A DNA stretch of 64,000 nt from Dyadobacter flavalbus (GTDB lineage Bacteria > Bacteroidota > Bacteroidia > Cytophagales > Spirosomataceae), in the NCBI RefSeq assembly GCF_006149045.1, contig NZ_VBSN01000059.1, positions 293,312 through 357,311 on the forward strand, in the 5' to 3' direction. Below, one piece after another: positions 35,410 to 45,371 of this stretch. The notes below the pieces were generated by a model. That model saw only the letters and a program-made list of their open reading frames with translations. It was not told the DNA's origin and made no database searches. Position 1 is the stretch's first letter. Every line of letters begins with the position of its first letter. A program made the position numbers and the translations under genes.

Positions 35410-38400
35410 CTATTCTGTAATCAGCACCTTCAATACCTCGGAGGTCTTACTCGATTGTACTTTTAGTAAATAAATACCTTTGCTCAGTGACAAACCGGAA
35501 ACATCCGCTTCGGCTTTGCTGCCGGCATGCAGTTCCTCATTTGTTTTGACCGGATAGCTCCGGCCAGCCGCATTGATCAGCTGTAATGAAATGTTATCCT
35601 GATGCTGGTTCCCGATCTGAACAGTGAAATGTTTTTGTACCGGATTGGGGTAAATGGTGGAAGCAGTCAGTTCGTTTTCAGTCTTGTTGTCAGTTTTAGT
35701 GAGTACCGGTGTATGGGCTATTCTGGCGGTTGGAGTTATGGGGCCTGAGGTTATAATGATCAGCTCGGGTGGGTTTACCGCATTTTCCCTGCTGTTGAAA
35801 GTTGCCCTTTTGTTAGTCTCGCCTCGGTCTGCCAGCATGAGCGTCAGCATTTTGTCCTGAGCCAGCTGCGCTTTTGCATATTCAGTAATATCAACCTCAA
35901 AAAACCGTGGCCTGTGCTTTTGGTCATTAATGTCAAAAGATCCCAGAAAGGTGGAGAAGCCCGTTGGCGCATTGCTTGCCGTAATGCCGGTTTCCGACCA
36001 GCTGTCATTGTCAATGCCTGTGAGCCCGACCCGGATCAGGTTGGTGCCTTCATAGTTCCTGCCGTAAATGCGAAGCTTGGCGCTTGTGATTTCGCTCAGA
36101 CTGGCCAGGGAGAACTTGATGTAAGCCGCACGTGCGAGTTCAGCCTTTGTAGTTGCTTTCAGGTCAATGGTTTGTTCCAGGCCGTAGTTAGTCTGCGAAT
36201 TGTTTCCATGTCGTACATAGGCGTCTGCAACGGGTCCTATCGAAAACTCTGTCAATGGGCTGATTACTTCCACTTCAATGGCTGCCACCTTGGCAAGATC
36301 AGCGTCCGCATAGTCGAAGTCCAGATCGAGAAAACCGTCGGTGACCTTTACTTCAAAACTTTCAGTTACTGCCCTGAGCGGTCCGCCTGCTTTTTGGATG
36401 ATACTGTAAAAATTGAGTTTGGATGCACGCTCTGCTGCAACATCAAAGAGCCTGCTGGAAACGTTACCGGGTTTGCCGGGGTAAACGCCCCAGAATACCT
36501 CTGCAAAATGAAGGGTGACTTTATAAATTCCGGATTGTACCGGAATCCGGTAGCTAAAATAGCGATCGCAGCGGCTTGAACGGTACAGTTCGTCATCCTG
36601 CGTATTTACAATATCGATATCCTTGACCGTGCTGGTGCGCGTATTGCCGACAAAGAAAGTATCCGCCATAAATACCCGTCCGTCAGCAGTCGTGAAATCC
36701 TTTCCGCCCGCATTGATCCGGATAGCAGGAAAATTAGCCGGTTCTACTACCCTCACCGTGATGAGTTCCTCATCATAAAGGTTTGGGGATCCGGCGACAC
36801 CAACCCGGATTGTAAGTTGATAGGAACCTGTTTCCCAAGGTGCAGTCCAGTTGAAAGCACCCGTGACAGCATCTATGACGGCACCAGCAGGCGCATTCAA
36901 AACTGAAAATGTCGTGGTTTGTCCAAATCCTGTCGTTGCGGTAGCTGTAAACCTGAGCGTTCCGCCTGGCAGCAATACTTTGTCACCTACGGGACTGAGT
37001 ACCGGTGGCATGGAAACTTCATTTACATTCAGGTTGATTTTCAGCAATGCCCTGGCATAGCCGGGAGCCGTTGCGGCAACTACCGAACTATACTGACCCG
37101 ACGCAATGCCTGAAGTAGTAACGGTGAACGGCAATGTGTCCAGTGCAGGCAAAGGCAAATCCAGCCAATCGGCAGCAGATTTACGAAATGTAACTTCTGG
37201 CGAGCCTGTATTAGCAGAAAGGATGGCATTTCGGGTAGAATCAGTTGGGATACTTGAAAGTGCAAAATCCAGTGAATCGGTAGAAAAAGCAAGCTTTTTG
37301 TCGTTTGATTCAGCAAGCAACTTCACAGTCCAGACACCTTGCCCAACTTCGGTCTTATCACCGCCTATGTTATTACTATATGAATTTCCGGTTGTTAGAT
37401 ACCCGCCATCAGAAGTAGTAAAAACACCAGCTAACGTGCTGACTGAACGAGGACTGCCTCCAATGTTTTTATCCCATAATTTGGTCCCGTTGGCATCTAT
37501 TTTAATAATCCAGTTATCATCCAGGTCTCTTGTTGGATCTGCCTTGGTGTCACCGAGGTCGGAATAATATACCATGCCGATCAGAAATCCGCCATCAGGT
37601 GTTGGCTGAATGGATTGAATCAGATCAGGGTCGTTTCCGCCATAGCTCTTGTCCCATTGCTTTTCTCCTTCTGAATTGATTTTAACGATCCATAAATCGT
37701 AATAGCCGAAACCGGGAGCCGATTTGTATTCACCTGCATCGGACCAGGAGTCACCGGCAAGCAAATACCCGTTGTCTTCTGTTTGAACAATAATAGGATT
37801 GCTGTCGAATCCATTGCCGCCATAGGTTTTGTCCCATTGTTTGATGCCGCTGGCTGAAAGTTTTACAATCCAGTAATCATACGAACCCTTGGAACCTGCT
37901 GTCTTATTTCCACTGATTTCTGAATCGGAATTGCAACCTATGATAAAACTTCCATCCGGTACCTGTATTATAGATGAAACATCGTCCCTCAAGGATCCGC
38001 CCAGGGTTTTGTCCCATTGCTTGTTTCCGTTTGCATCAAGTTTAATCAACCAGCAATCGGATTCTCCAAACGAATTTTCGGTTTTAATGCCATTGGCAGG
38101 AGAAGTTGACAAACCGCCAACGAGATATCCTCCGTCATAAGTCTGTATTGCTGTTCCCAGATTGTCAGAGCCTGTTCCGCCATACGTTTTGTCCCATTGT
38201 TTGGTTCCGTCTGCGGTAATCTTGATAATCCAGTAATCAGTACTAATGGAATAGGCCGAATCTGACTTATCGCCACCGGCATCAGAATCGGACTGGCCTC
38301 CGATCAGGTATCCGCCATCGGATGTCTGGATAACAGACTTTAATTCGTCGTCTTTATTTCCACCATATGTTTTTTCCCATTCTTTGTTTCCTTTACGATC

Positions 38401-38652
38401 CAGTTTAAGTATAAAGTATTTAGAACCCGCATTACCACCGGCTGCTAATCCGATCATCACCCCGCCATCCGTCGTTTGACATGCTACTGTGGGATAAGGT
38501 CCAAAACCGGGCGTAAGTGTTTGCAGCTTATCCCATTCCACCGCAGGCTGCGCAAGCAGTTTTCCGGTCAAGAATGGGACTAAGATCAAAATCATACACC
38601 ATTTCAGGTAATTGGGAAAAGTCCTTTGTAGAAAATTTCCTGGTAAATTCAT
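35410..38652 (-). CDS. T9SS surface protein with Ig-like domains
   Basis: A secreted protein of about 1080 residues. The signal segment is WCMILILVPFLTGKLLAQ. Seven repeats of WDKTYGG/QTSDGGYL/DYWIIK type follow (about 40-450), then a BACON-like domain (about 455-550), a cadherin-like Ig (He_PIG) domain (about 555-650, PAGAVIDAVTGAFNWTAP), malectin (about 655-800), DNRLRE-type (about 810-985) and T9SS sorting (about 1010-1080). I start at MNLPGNF (38652); an ATG eight codons upstream is possible. Its malectin domain differs more from the others. An intergenic gap of only about 120 bases separates it from the next paralog. Confidence 0.87.
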   Translation of the reverse strand: MNLPGNFLQRTFPNYLKWCMILILVPFLTGKLLAQPAVEWDKLQTLTPGFGPYPTVACQTTDGGVMIGLAAGGNAGSKYFILKLDRKGNKEWEKTYGGNKDDELKSVIQTSDGGYLIGGQSDSDAGGDKSDSAYSISTDYWIIKITADGTKQWDKTYGGTGSDNLGTAIQTYDGGYLVGGLSTSPANGIKTENSFGESDCWLIKLDANGNKQWDKTLGGSLRDDVSSIIQVPDGSFIIGCNSDSEISGNKTAGSKGSYDYWIVKLSASGIKQWDKTYGGNGFDSNPIIVQTEDNGYLLAGDSWSDAGEYKSAPGFGYYDLWIVKINSEGEKQWDKSYGGNDPDLIQSIQPTPDGGFLIGMVYYSDLGDTKADPTRDLDDNWIIKIDANGTKLWDKNIGGSPRSVSTLAGVFTTSDGGYLTTGNSYSNNIGGDKTEVGQGVWTVKLLAESNDKKLAFSTDSLDFALSSIPTDSTRNAILSANTGSPEVTFRKSAADWLDLPLPALDTLPFTVTTSGIASGQYSSVVAATAPGYARALLKINLNVNEVSMPPVLSPVGDKVLLPGGTLRFTATATTGFGQTTTFSVLNAPAGAVIDAVTGAFNWTAPWETGSYQLTIRVGVAGSPNLYDEELITVRVVEPANFPAIRINAGGKDFTTADGRVFMADTFFVGNTRTSTVKDIDIVNTQDDELYRSSRCDRYFSYRIPVQSGIYKVTLHFAEVFWGVYPGKPGNVSSRLFDVAAERASKLNFYSIIQKAGGPLRAVTESFEVKVTDGFLDLDFDYADADLAKVAAIEVEVISPLTEFSIGPVADAYVRHGNNSQTNYGLEQTIDLKATTKAELARAAYIKFSLASLSEITSAKLRIYGRNYEGTNLIRVGLTGIDNDSWSETGITASNAPTGFSTFLGSFDINDQKHRPRFFEVDITEYAKAQLAQDKMLTLMLADRGETNKRATFNSRENAVNPPELIIITSGPITPTARIAHTPVLTKTDNKTENELTASTIYPNPVQKHFTVQIGNQHQDNISLQLINAAGRSYPVKTNEELHAGSKAEADVSGLSLSKGIYLLKVQSSKTSEVLKVLITE

Positions 38653-38732
38653 TTTTAAGGATAAATGTAAAAGCATAAATTGCAGCAGTTAAGGGTTAAA
38701 AAGAACGGGTTAACTTCAATCAGAATAAATAA

Positions 38733-38761
38733 AAATGCCCGGTGATCTGGTCCGGGCATTT
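38733..38761 (-). terminator. Terminator of the last T9SS paralog
   Basis: AAATGCCCGG (38733-38742) and CCGGGCATTT (38752-38761) form a 10-bp stem 12 bases past the stop at 38773. The hairpin and its flank ATCAGAATAAATAAA match the terminator at 35371. Confidence 0.75.
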
Positions 38762-38772
38762 GAATAATTAAG

Positions 38773-41700
38773 CTACTCTGTAACCAGCACCTTCAATACC
38801 TCCGAGGTGTTACTCGACTGTACTTTCAGCAGATAAACTCCTTTGCTTAAAGGCAGATTTGAAATATCCACTTCTGTTTTCTGACCAGCAATCACTTTCT
38901 GAGCTGCTACAAGTTGATAGCTCTGGCCTGAATTGTTTGTAAGATCAAGCGTAACATCTGCGCTGTGTTTGCCGGAAATTTGTATCGTAAACTTGTTTCT
39001 GACCGGGTTGGGGTAAACCGATGAGGACTCAGGTTCTGCTTTCAGGTTTGTGCTGATTTCTTCTTTGCTTAACCGTGTGTTACTTATTACAACAGGTGGG
39101 GTCTGAACAATCAGCTGAGGAGGGTAGGAGCTGCTTTCTTTGCTGTTGAAGACAACGCGGGTATTCCGGCTATTCGGATCTGCCAATTGCAGACTCACCA
39201 GTGTTTCGCCTGCTTGCTGCTGGGCTTTTACATAGCTGGTCACATCTATTTCATAATACTTGTAAGCATCATTGACTGCTACATAGCCCAGTGAACGTGT
39301 GGATGCAGCAGGGGCATTGCTGTTGACAATGCCGTTTTCAGTCCAAAGGTCCTCATCTACCCCGTAAGCATGTACAGAGATATTCTTGCTGCTTTCATGA
39401 TTATGGCCGTAGATCCGCAGAACGGCGGAGGAAACAGCGGTAGCCGTTGGCAGCTTAAACCGGAGATAAGTGGATCGTACGGTTGCAAGATCATTGATGT
39501 TGTTTTTGATATCCAGATTAATAGCAGCGCCAAAGTTAGTTGCATTGTAGCTTCCATCCCGTACATAGGAATCAGCAAGTGGTTTGAGCGTGGAACTTGT
39601 TCTGACGACTTCAATGGCGGATATGCGGGGCAGGTCGGCTGCGCCACTTGTAAAGTCAATGTTCAGCATACCATCCGTAACAGTGACCGGAATGGATTTC
39701 TGCACAGCGCGCATCGCCCCGCCGGCAGCAGCAAAGATGTCAAAGTTGGTCAGCTTTCGGCTGTTTTCGATGGTGACGTTGAACTGTCTTTTACCTGCTC
39801 CGCCGGCACCTTTTCCCGGAATGCCGTACCAGATTTCAGCAAAGTGCAGGATCACGTTTACCTTGCCATTAGCAACCGGGATGTTGTAGCTGAAAGAGGG
39901 TGAGCAGCGGCCTGAGCGGTAGAGTTCATCATCCGTTGTGTTCAGGATATCACCAGTAGCCACCGAGCTGGTGCGGTCAATGCCGGCATAGTACCGGTCA
40001 GCCCCGAATAGTCTTGCGCCGGAAGCGGTGAAAGCCTTGCCGCCTGCATTAATCCGGACAACAGGATAATCTACCGGGTCCAGCACTTTTACCTTAATTG
40101 TTTCCTGGTCATAAAGTTCAGAGAAGTTAACAATGCTCACTCTAACGGTGATTTCATAAGTACCCGGTTGCTGAGGTGCAACCCAGCTGAAAGCACCTGT
40201 AGCGGCATCAATCGCGGCACCTGCTGGCGCGTTCAGAAGTGAAAACGACTTGGTTTGTCCAAATCCGGTTGATGCAGTTGCAATAAACTGGAGTGAGCCG
40301 CCTGGCATGAGCTCCTTCTCACCAATAGGCCTGAGTACCGGAACCATGGTCACATCGTTTACCACCAGATTAACACTCAGCAATGCCCTGGCATACCCCG
40401 GTGCCGTTGCGGCAACAATGGCGTTATACTTGCCTGCTGTAACACCATTAGTTCTAACCGTGAATGGCAAAGATCCCAGTGCCGGTGAAGGTAAACCCAG
40501 CCAGTCTGCAGATGATTTGCTAATTGTAACGGCCGGCATACCACTATTGGAAGAAAGACTTACGTTTTGTAAAGAGTCAGGCGTTGTGTTTGTAAGGCTG
40601 AAATCCAGTGAATCAGCAGAAAATGCCAGCTTCTTGTTGTTTGACTCAGACAGGATCTTTACAATCCATATATCTGACCCGGTTTGGGTCTTATCACCAC
40701 CTGTGCTATCACTATTGTTTATTCCCCATAAAGTATATCCTCCATCCGGCGCCTGAAAAGCTCCGGTTAAATAACTGCTCGACCATTTGTGACCGCCGAT
40801 ACTCTTGTCCCATATCTTATTTCCATTAGCATCTATTTTCACAACCCAATAATCACCACTTGATTTTGGTGCATCGGTCTTATTGCCACTCACCTCAGAA
40901 AAAGATTGTCCGCTAATCAGGTAGCCGCCGTCTGCTGTTTGTGCAAGTGTTGTAACATATTCCGGACCCGTTCCGCCAAATGCTTTATCCCATTGCTTTT
41001 CTCCATCTGAATTAATCTTGATAGCCCAAAAATCCTCATAACCATAGGGAGTTGCTGATTTGTCCCCACTAACGATGGATGTTGATCGGCCTGCTAGTAT
41101 ATAACCACCGCCTTTTGCACGCTGGATTTGTACAAATTCCTCATTGCTATTGCCACCATAAGTTTTGTCCCACAATTTAGAGCCCTTGGAATCCAGCTTG
41201 ACTACCCAATAGTCGAAACCACCTTTGCTATTAGCGGATTTGTCCCCACCCGCATTGGAATAGGAATAACCACCCACAAGGTAGCCTCCATCTACTGTTT
41301 GGTCTACATAGGTCAGTCTATCCCAACCTGTACTTCTAATCGTCTTGTCCCATTGTTTGATTCCGGTTGCACTGATCTTAATAACCCAGTAATCAAGGTC
41401 AATTGAATTCTCTGTTTTTATGCCATTGGCAGGTGAGCTTGAAGTGCCTCCAAGGATATACCCGCCGTCCGCTGTCTGTTTCATTGAGGTAATATAGTCT
41501 AATTCAACTCCCCCGAAAGTCTTGTCCCATTGTTTGGTTCCGTCTGCGGAAATCTTGACGATCCAATAGTCAAATGTGCCAAATGAAGGATCAGACTTGT
41601 CTCCGCTTGCACCGGAATTGGAGTAACCGCCCAGCAGATAGCCTCCATCTGAGGTTGAAAGAATTTCTTGCACTGAATCATATTGGTCTCCGACAAATTT

Positions 41701-42051
41701 TTTCTCCCATTGCTTTGTGCCGTTCTGGTCGAATTTATTGATGAAATAACCCCAGTCTCCTGAATTTGAAGAAAACCCCATGATGGCACCGCCATCAGGC
41801 GTAGGCCTAGTCAAACTTTCAGAAAGGTTGAATTTCGGTGGCAGTGAATGAACTTTATCCCACTCTACTGCGGGCTGCGCCATAAGGCTAGGGGACGAAA
41901 AATAAAATAGAACTATAGGCCACAAAAATTTAAACCGTGCAGTTTTCGGTCTGTAAATAGGGCCAAAACCATTTAAGGATTGAAGCCATGAGAATGTCAC
42001 CTGGACATAGCTGGATATAAGGTGGAAATCTGATTGTAAAAATGATTGCAT
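38773..42051 (-). CDS. T9SS surface protein with Ig-like domains, largest paralog
   Basis: A protein of 1092 residues from the ATG at 42051 (MQSFLQSDF). I prefer this start over 42117 because the same position is the start in the paralog ending at 24167, where an in-frame stop excludes longer forms. It has a long N region and signal (FYFSSPSLMAQ), about seven propeller repeats (70-470), BACON-like and He_PIG-type domains (about 475-670), malectin (about 675-835, almost the same as in the 21090 and 24167 proteins), DNRLRE-type (about 840-1005) and sorting domain (about 1015-1092). The malectin near-identity across distant copies suggests gene conversion. Confidence 0.87.
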   Translation of the reverse strand: MQSFLQSDFHLISSYVQVTFSWLQSLNGFGPIYRPKTARFKFLWPIVLFYFSSPSLMAQPAVEWDKVHSLPPKFNLSESLTRPTPDGGAIMGFSSNSGDWGYFINKFDQNGTKQWEKKFVGDQYDSVQEILSTSDGGYLLGGYSNSGASGDKSDPSFGTFDYWIVKISADGTKQWDKTFGGVELDYITSMKQTADGGYILGGTSSSPANGIKTENSIDLDYWVIKISATGIKQWDKTIRSTGWDRLTYVDQTVDGGYLVGGYSYSNAGGDKSANSKGGFDYWVVKLDSKGSKLWDKTYGGNSNEEFVQIQRAKGGGYILAGRSTSIVSGDKSATPYGYEDFWAIKINSDGEKQWDKAFGGTGPEYVTTLAQTADGGYLISGQSFSEVSGNKTDAPKSSGDYWVVKIDANGNKIWDKSIGGHKWSSSYLTGAFQAPDGGYTLWGINNSDSTGGDKTQTGSDIWIVKILSESNNKKLAFSADSLDFSLTNTTPDSLQNVSLSSNSGMPAVTISKSSADWLGLPSPALGSLPFTVRTNGVTAGKYNAIVAATAPGYARALLSVNLVVNDVTMVPVLRPIGEKELMPGGSLQFIATASTGFGQTKSFSLLNAPAGAAIDAATGAFSWVAPQQPGTYEITVRVSIVNFSELYDQETIKVKVLDPVDYPVVRINAGGKAFTASGARLFGADRYYAGIDRTSSVATGDILNTTDDELYRSGRCSPSFSYNIPVANGKVNVILHFAEIWYGIPGKGAGGAGKRQFNVTIENSRKLTNFDIFAAAGGAMRAVQKSIPVTVTDGMLNIDFTSGAADLPRISAIEVVRTSSTLKPLADSYVRDGSYNATNFGAAINLDIKNNINDLATVRSTYLRFKLPTATAVSSAVLRIYGHNHESSKNISVHAYGVDEDLWTENGIVNSNAPAASTRSLGYVAVNDAYKYYEIDVTSYVKAQQQAGETLVSLQLADPNSRNTRVVFNSKESSSYPPQLIVQTPPVVISNTRLSKEEISTNLKAEPESSSVYPNPVRNKFTIQISGKHSADVTLDLTNNSGQSYQLVAAQKVIAGQKTEVDISNLPLSKGVYLLKVQSSNTSEVLKVLVTE

Positions 42052-42437
42052 TGAAGTTAGCTGAAATGTAGAGTCGAATGAATTAGGATCTTCTTTTATT
42101 AGACTGTAATATATCACGATTTGTACTGAACATTATACAAAAGTTACTTACTAGATAAATTACTGCATGCTGAATCTCGGCGGAAAATAGGATAGAAAAT
42201 GATTGTACAACTTCTGCAATGTTCACAGGAGCTTATTAGTATGCAGTAATAAGGATAGAGCTATTAAGATCACCAGGATTTTGCCAACAAAAATGATTAA
42301 GCTTTTTCTTTCTCATAGTGCAGGCTTTCTTTTTGATAAAGATATAATAGAATGCTTTTCGAAACTTTCAAAATTCAGCTAAAAAGCTGAGTTATAAACA
42401 AAATCTATATAAAACGATTATCAAAAAATTCGGTGGT
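42052..42437 (-). repeat. Second copy of the duplicated leader
   Basis: Closely similar to 26954-27337 with small indels. The match stops exactly after CGGTGGT at 42431-42437, where the paralog continues with ATAATCG. From here the sequence belongs to the recombinase/defence region, so 42437 marks either an insertion point or the end of the duplicated segment. Confidence 0.75.
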
Positions 42438-42575
42438 TAAACTGTACTCTCAGACACCTAAATTTTCTTCCCTTTTAGTTCTAAAAACTGCCATTTTTGG
42501 TACTTTGAAATTACAGATTTGTGGTACATCAAAACTATTTACTGTATATAGCAAACTACCACGTTAAACTGTACT
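42436..42575 (+). repeat. 13-bp direct repeats bounding a 127-bp unit
   Basis: GTTAAACTGTACT occurs at 42436-42448 and again at 42563-42575, just before the recombinase ATG at 42583. The first copy begins where the T9SS leader ends. The repeats could be recombination cores or binding sites for the adjacent serine recombinase. Confidence 0.55.
42521..42562 (+). promoter_or_regulatory. Possible resolution site of the serine recombinase
   Basis: GTGGTA (42521-42526) and TACCAC (42557-42562) form an inverted repeat around an AT-rich centre containing TGTATATA. Resolvases bind similar imperfect dyads upstream of their own gene. The call rests on layout only. Confidence 0.35.
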
Positions 42576-42582
42576 ATTTAGA

Positions 42583-43194
42583 ATGGTGGTTGGATACATA
42601 CGGGTTTCAAAGACTGAGCAAAACCAGGACCTTCAATTTGACTCCCTCAAAAAACCAGGTTGCGAGAAAATATATAATGAAAAGGTTTCGGGTGCTTCCG
42701 TGCAACGACTAGAATATATAAGGATGATCTCGGAGCTTCGGAAAGGGGATGTCATAGTTGTCTGGCGAATTGACCGACTGGGTCGAACTACTTATGAGCT
42801 GATCAAGCTCATGATTGAATGGAAGGAAATGGGAGTGGACTTCCAGAGTATTTCAGAGGGGATTGATACTTCTACCAAAATGGGCAGGCTGTGGTATATG
42901 CTCAGTTCAGTCTTTGCCGAAAATGAAAGAGAGGTTTTGATGGAACATACCCTGGCAGGTATGGAAGCGGCACGGGCCCGCGGCAGGGTAGGGGGGCGGC
43001 CAAAAGGACTCACTCAAAAATCAAAGGAACTTGTAGGCCTAGCTGCAACTCTGTACTTGAGTAAAAAATATACAACCATGCAGATTTGTGAGCAATTGAA
43101 GATAGGTAGTAAAGCGACTTTATACAATTATCTTCGACATGAAGGAATTGTGATTGAGGGTTGGGAGAGAAATAATAAAGAGAAGTTTAATTAG
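42583..43194 (+). CDS. Serine recombinase, resolvase/invertase type
   Basis: A 203-residue recombinase with an N-terminal resolvase catalytic domain: YIRVSKTEQNQ holds the nucleophile Ser (residue 9), and VVWRIDRLGRTTYELI (about 59-75) is the family hallmark with catalytic arginines. ENEREVLMEHTLAGMEAARARGR is the E helix. The C terminus has a Hin-type HTH (MQICEQLKIGSKATLYNYL). It would cut and rejoin DNA at a nearby site. It lies at the left boundary of the defence island, 176 bases before gajA. Confidence 0.9.
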   Translation: MVVGYIRVSKTEQNQDLQFDSLKKPGCEKIYNEKVSGASVQRLEYIRMISELRKGDVIVVWRIDRLGRTTYELIKLMIEWKEMGVDFQSISEGIDTSTKMGRLWYMLSSVFAENEREVLMEHTLAGMEAARARGRVGGRPKGLTQKSKELVGLAATLYLSKKYTTMQICEQLKIGSKATLYNYLRHEGIVIEGWERNNKEKFN

Positions 43195-43370
43195 CATGAC
43201 TCAGAATTATCAAATAGGCCTAAAGTTTCAAAAAATGTTATAATGTAACGTTATTGAATTTCATACCTCGATTGGTTTACACGCGATCTAATGTATCCAT
43301 ATAGATACTTACATTACTAGCTTTTATTTGGTCAAGAACAACAAACTTTACTAACCTCCCTAATATTCCA
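43195..43370 (+). promoter_or_regulatory. Spacer holding the gajA promoter
   Basis: 176 AT-rich bases between recombinase and gajA. Promoter elements are not clear. A dyad GTATCCATATAGATAC at 43291-43306 could be an operator. Confidence 0.35.
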
Positions 43371-45371
43371 ATGAAATTGGCCGAAGTAAAAATCAAAGGT
43401 TTTCGTTCTTTTGGTAAGCAAATTACCATTAAAATAAGACCGGACCTGACGGGTTTTATTGGATTGAACAGTTCCGGCAAAACATCCGCGATGGACGCAC
43501 TCAGAAAAATGTTTAGTTCGACATTTTCCGAGCGCGAGTTCCAGACGAAAGATTTCCACCATTTTAAGGGCGAAGTAATCGAGGATCTAGCAGAACGTTT
43601 TTTATCCATTGAGACCCATTTTAGTTTCGGTGACAATCCCGACGCGATACCGCACTTCTTTTCTGGCATGGTAGCCGGAAACCCAGGAGAGACTCCTTAT
43701 CTGAGGGTTAGGCTGGAGTCCTGCTGGAAAAAATCCCAGATTGAACCCGATGGTGAGATAGAGACAAATATGTATACCATCCGGGTACCAGAGGGAGAGG
43801 AAGTTTCAGATGGTGATAAGCTTCCCTTTCCTGGTCACCTGCGAAGCCTTATCCAAGTCATATACGTACCAGCCATCCGTCGTCCATCCGAACAGCTGAA
43901 GTATGCATCCGGCAGCCTGTTACACCGGGTTTTAAGAAAAATAAAATGGTCTGAGGCTTTTACCCAAACATTTAAGCAACAGATTAAAGAAATAAATAAT
44001 GGATTTAAAGCATTGCCGGAATTCGATACAGTCGAACGCTCGATTAACCAATTCTGGCAGCAGTTTCACAGGGAAGAACGGTACCGGGAGACCTACGTTG
44101 GATTTGGTGACAGCGACTTCGATTCGATCCTGAAAAAACTCGAGATTTCCTTCGGTCCTACCGCGACAACGAATGACTTTCGGCTCGATGAACTTGGTGA
44201 TGGACTCCGCTCGCTATTTTACCTGACCCTTGTATGCTCATTACTGGATATCGAAGAACAATTTGCCGCTAAGGCCGACGAAGATGAAATAGGAAAAAGC
44301 CGGCCATTGCTGACATTGTTTGCCATTGAAGAGCCTGAAAACCATATCGCTCCGCAATTGTTAGGGAGGGTTGTTCGTATTCTCGATAGGATTTCCAAAA
44401 CCGGCACCTCGCAAGTAATCCTTTCATCACATACACCAGCCATCATAAAAAGGATTGACCCGGAAGCTATTAGGCATTTTCGGATAAGTAGGTCCTATCA
44501 GACGAAAGTGCGTAAGATATCTTTGCCAAAAATAAGTTCAGATGCGTATAAATATGTACGCCAAGCAGTAATTAACTATCCGGAGATATATTTCGCCAAG
44601 GTGGTGGTTATTGGTGAAGGCGATAGTGAAGGGGCTATTTTTAATCGGCTAATGCGCGTGTTCGACCTCGACTTTGACGACAATATGATTACGTTTGCTC
44701 CGCTTGGTCATAGGTTTGTGAACCATATCTGGAAGTTGCTAGATACTTTGGGTATCCCGTATGTGACATTGTTGGATTTTGACCTTGAAAGAACTGGTGG
44801 AGCATGGGGTCGGATCAAATATGCTCTTCAACAATTATTATTGATTGGGTTTGAGCGAAATGACCTGTTGTTACTTAGTGACGACAGTGTAATGTCCGAG
44901 CAAGATCTCGATACTATGCACACGTGGGATATTGGGAACGAGACAAATTTGAATGCGTGGGTAAATCGTGTTAAGAAATATGATGTATTCTACTCAGGTC
45001 CGCTCGATATCGACTTCCTGATGTTGACTAGCTATGATGAGTTTTATAAGGAGGCAATCCCAGATGGAGGTGGACCGGACATTCCTGATCCTGGCGGTGA
45101 TCCGGATGCCTTTGATAAAAAAATAAAGGCCGCAGTAAAGGCTACCCTAAAGTCAGAGAAAGCGGTAGGAAAGTTGTATAGCCAGCAACAAAAGGAGCTA
45201 ATGATCTGGTATAACTATCATTTTCTGGGCAGGGGAAAGCCCGCGACACATATTGAGGCGATGTCGTTGATGACGGACGAACAAATTAGGAAAGGTTTGC
45301 CATCGGTTTTTAAAGAAATATTCAAGAGGATACAAGGACTTCTTAGAACCGAAGCGGATGAGAAGAATTAA
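43371..45371 (+). CDS. gajA: GajA: OLD-family ATPase-Toprim nuclease (Gabija)
   Basis: A 666-residue protein. It has an SMC/OLD-type ABC ATPase domain with Walker A GLNSSGKT (31-38) and Walker B FAIEEPENH (about 317-325), a His switch in LSSHTPAI (about 345), and a Toprim nuclease domain (about 405-510) with VVVIGEGDSEGAIF (metal-binding Glu) and LLDFDLE (D-x-D, about 466). This is the class 2 OLD layout. The downstream gene overlaps by 14 bases and encodes a UvrD-like helicase, which defines a Gabija pair. In studied systems GajA forms a tetramer that nicks phage DNA when nucleotide levels fall. It is somewhat longer than the usual roughly 580 residues. Confidence 0.9.
   Translation: MKLAEVKIKGFRSFGKQITIKIRPDLTGFIGLNSSGKTSAMDALRKMFSSTFSEREFQTKDFHHFKGEVIEDLAERFLSIETHFSFGDNPDAIPHFFSGMVAGNPGETPYLRVRLESCWKKSQIEPDGEIETNMYTIRVPEGEEVSDGDKLPFPGHLRSLIQVIYVPAIRRPSEQLKYASGSLLHRVLRKIKWSEAFTQTFKQQIKEINNGFKALPEFDTVERSINQFWQQFHREERYRETYVGFGDSDFDSILKKLEISFGPTATTNDFRLDELGDGLRSLFYLTLVCSLLDIEEQFAAKADEDEIGKSRPLLTLFAIEEPENHIAPQLLGRVVRILDRISKTGTSQVILSSHTPAIIKRIDPEAIRHFRISRSYQTKVRKISLPKISSDAYKYVRQAVINYPEIYFAKVVVIGEGDSEGAIFNRLMRVFDLDFDDNMITFAPLGHRFVNHIWKLLDTLGIPYVTLLDFDLERTGGAWGRIKYALQQLLLIGFERNDLLLLSDDSVMSEQDLDTMHTWDIGNETNLNAWVNRVKKYDVFYSGPLDIDFLMLTSYDEFYKEAIPDGGGPDIPDPGGDPDAFDKKIKAAVKATLKSEKAVGKLYSQQQKELMIWYNYHFLGRGKPATHIEAMSLMTDEQIRKGLPSVFKEIFKRIQGLLRTEADEKN

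Noticed and set aside
36851..37567. Opposite-strand frames of 69-153 codons across the T9SS genes
   Set aside because: They mirror the repeated codons of the real genes on the other strand and recur at the same place in each paralog, as expected of shadow frames.
43262..43272. ATACCTCGATT shared by 43262-43272 and the IS end at about 63871-63881
   Set aside because: Only 11 bases match and the surrounding sequence differs; chance or target preference cannot be separated.
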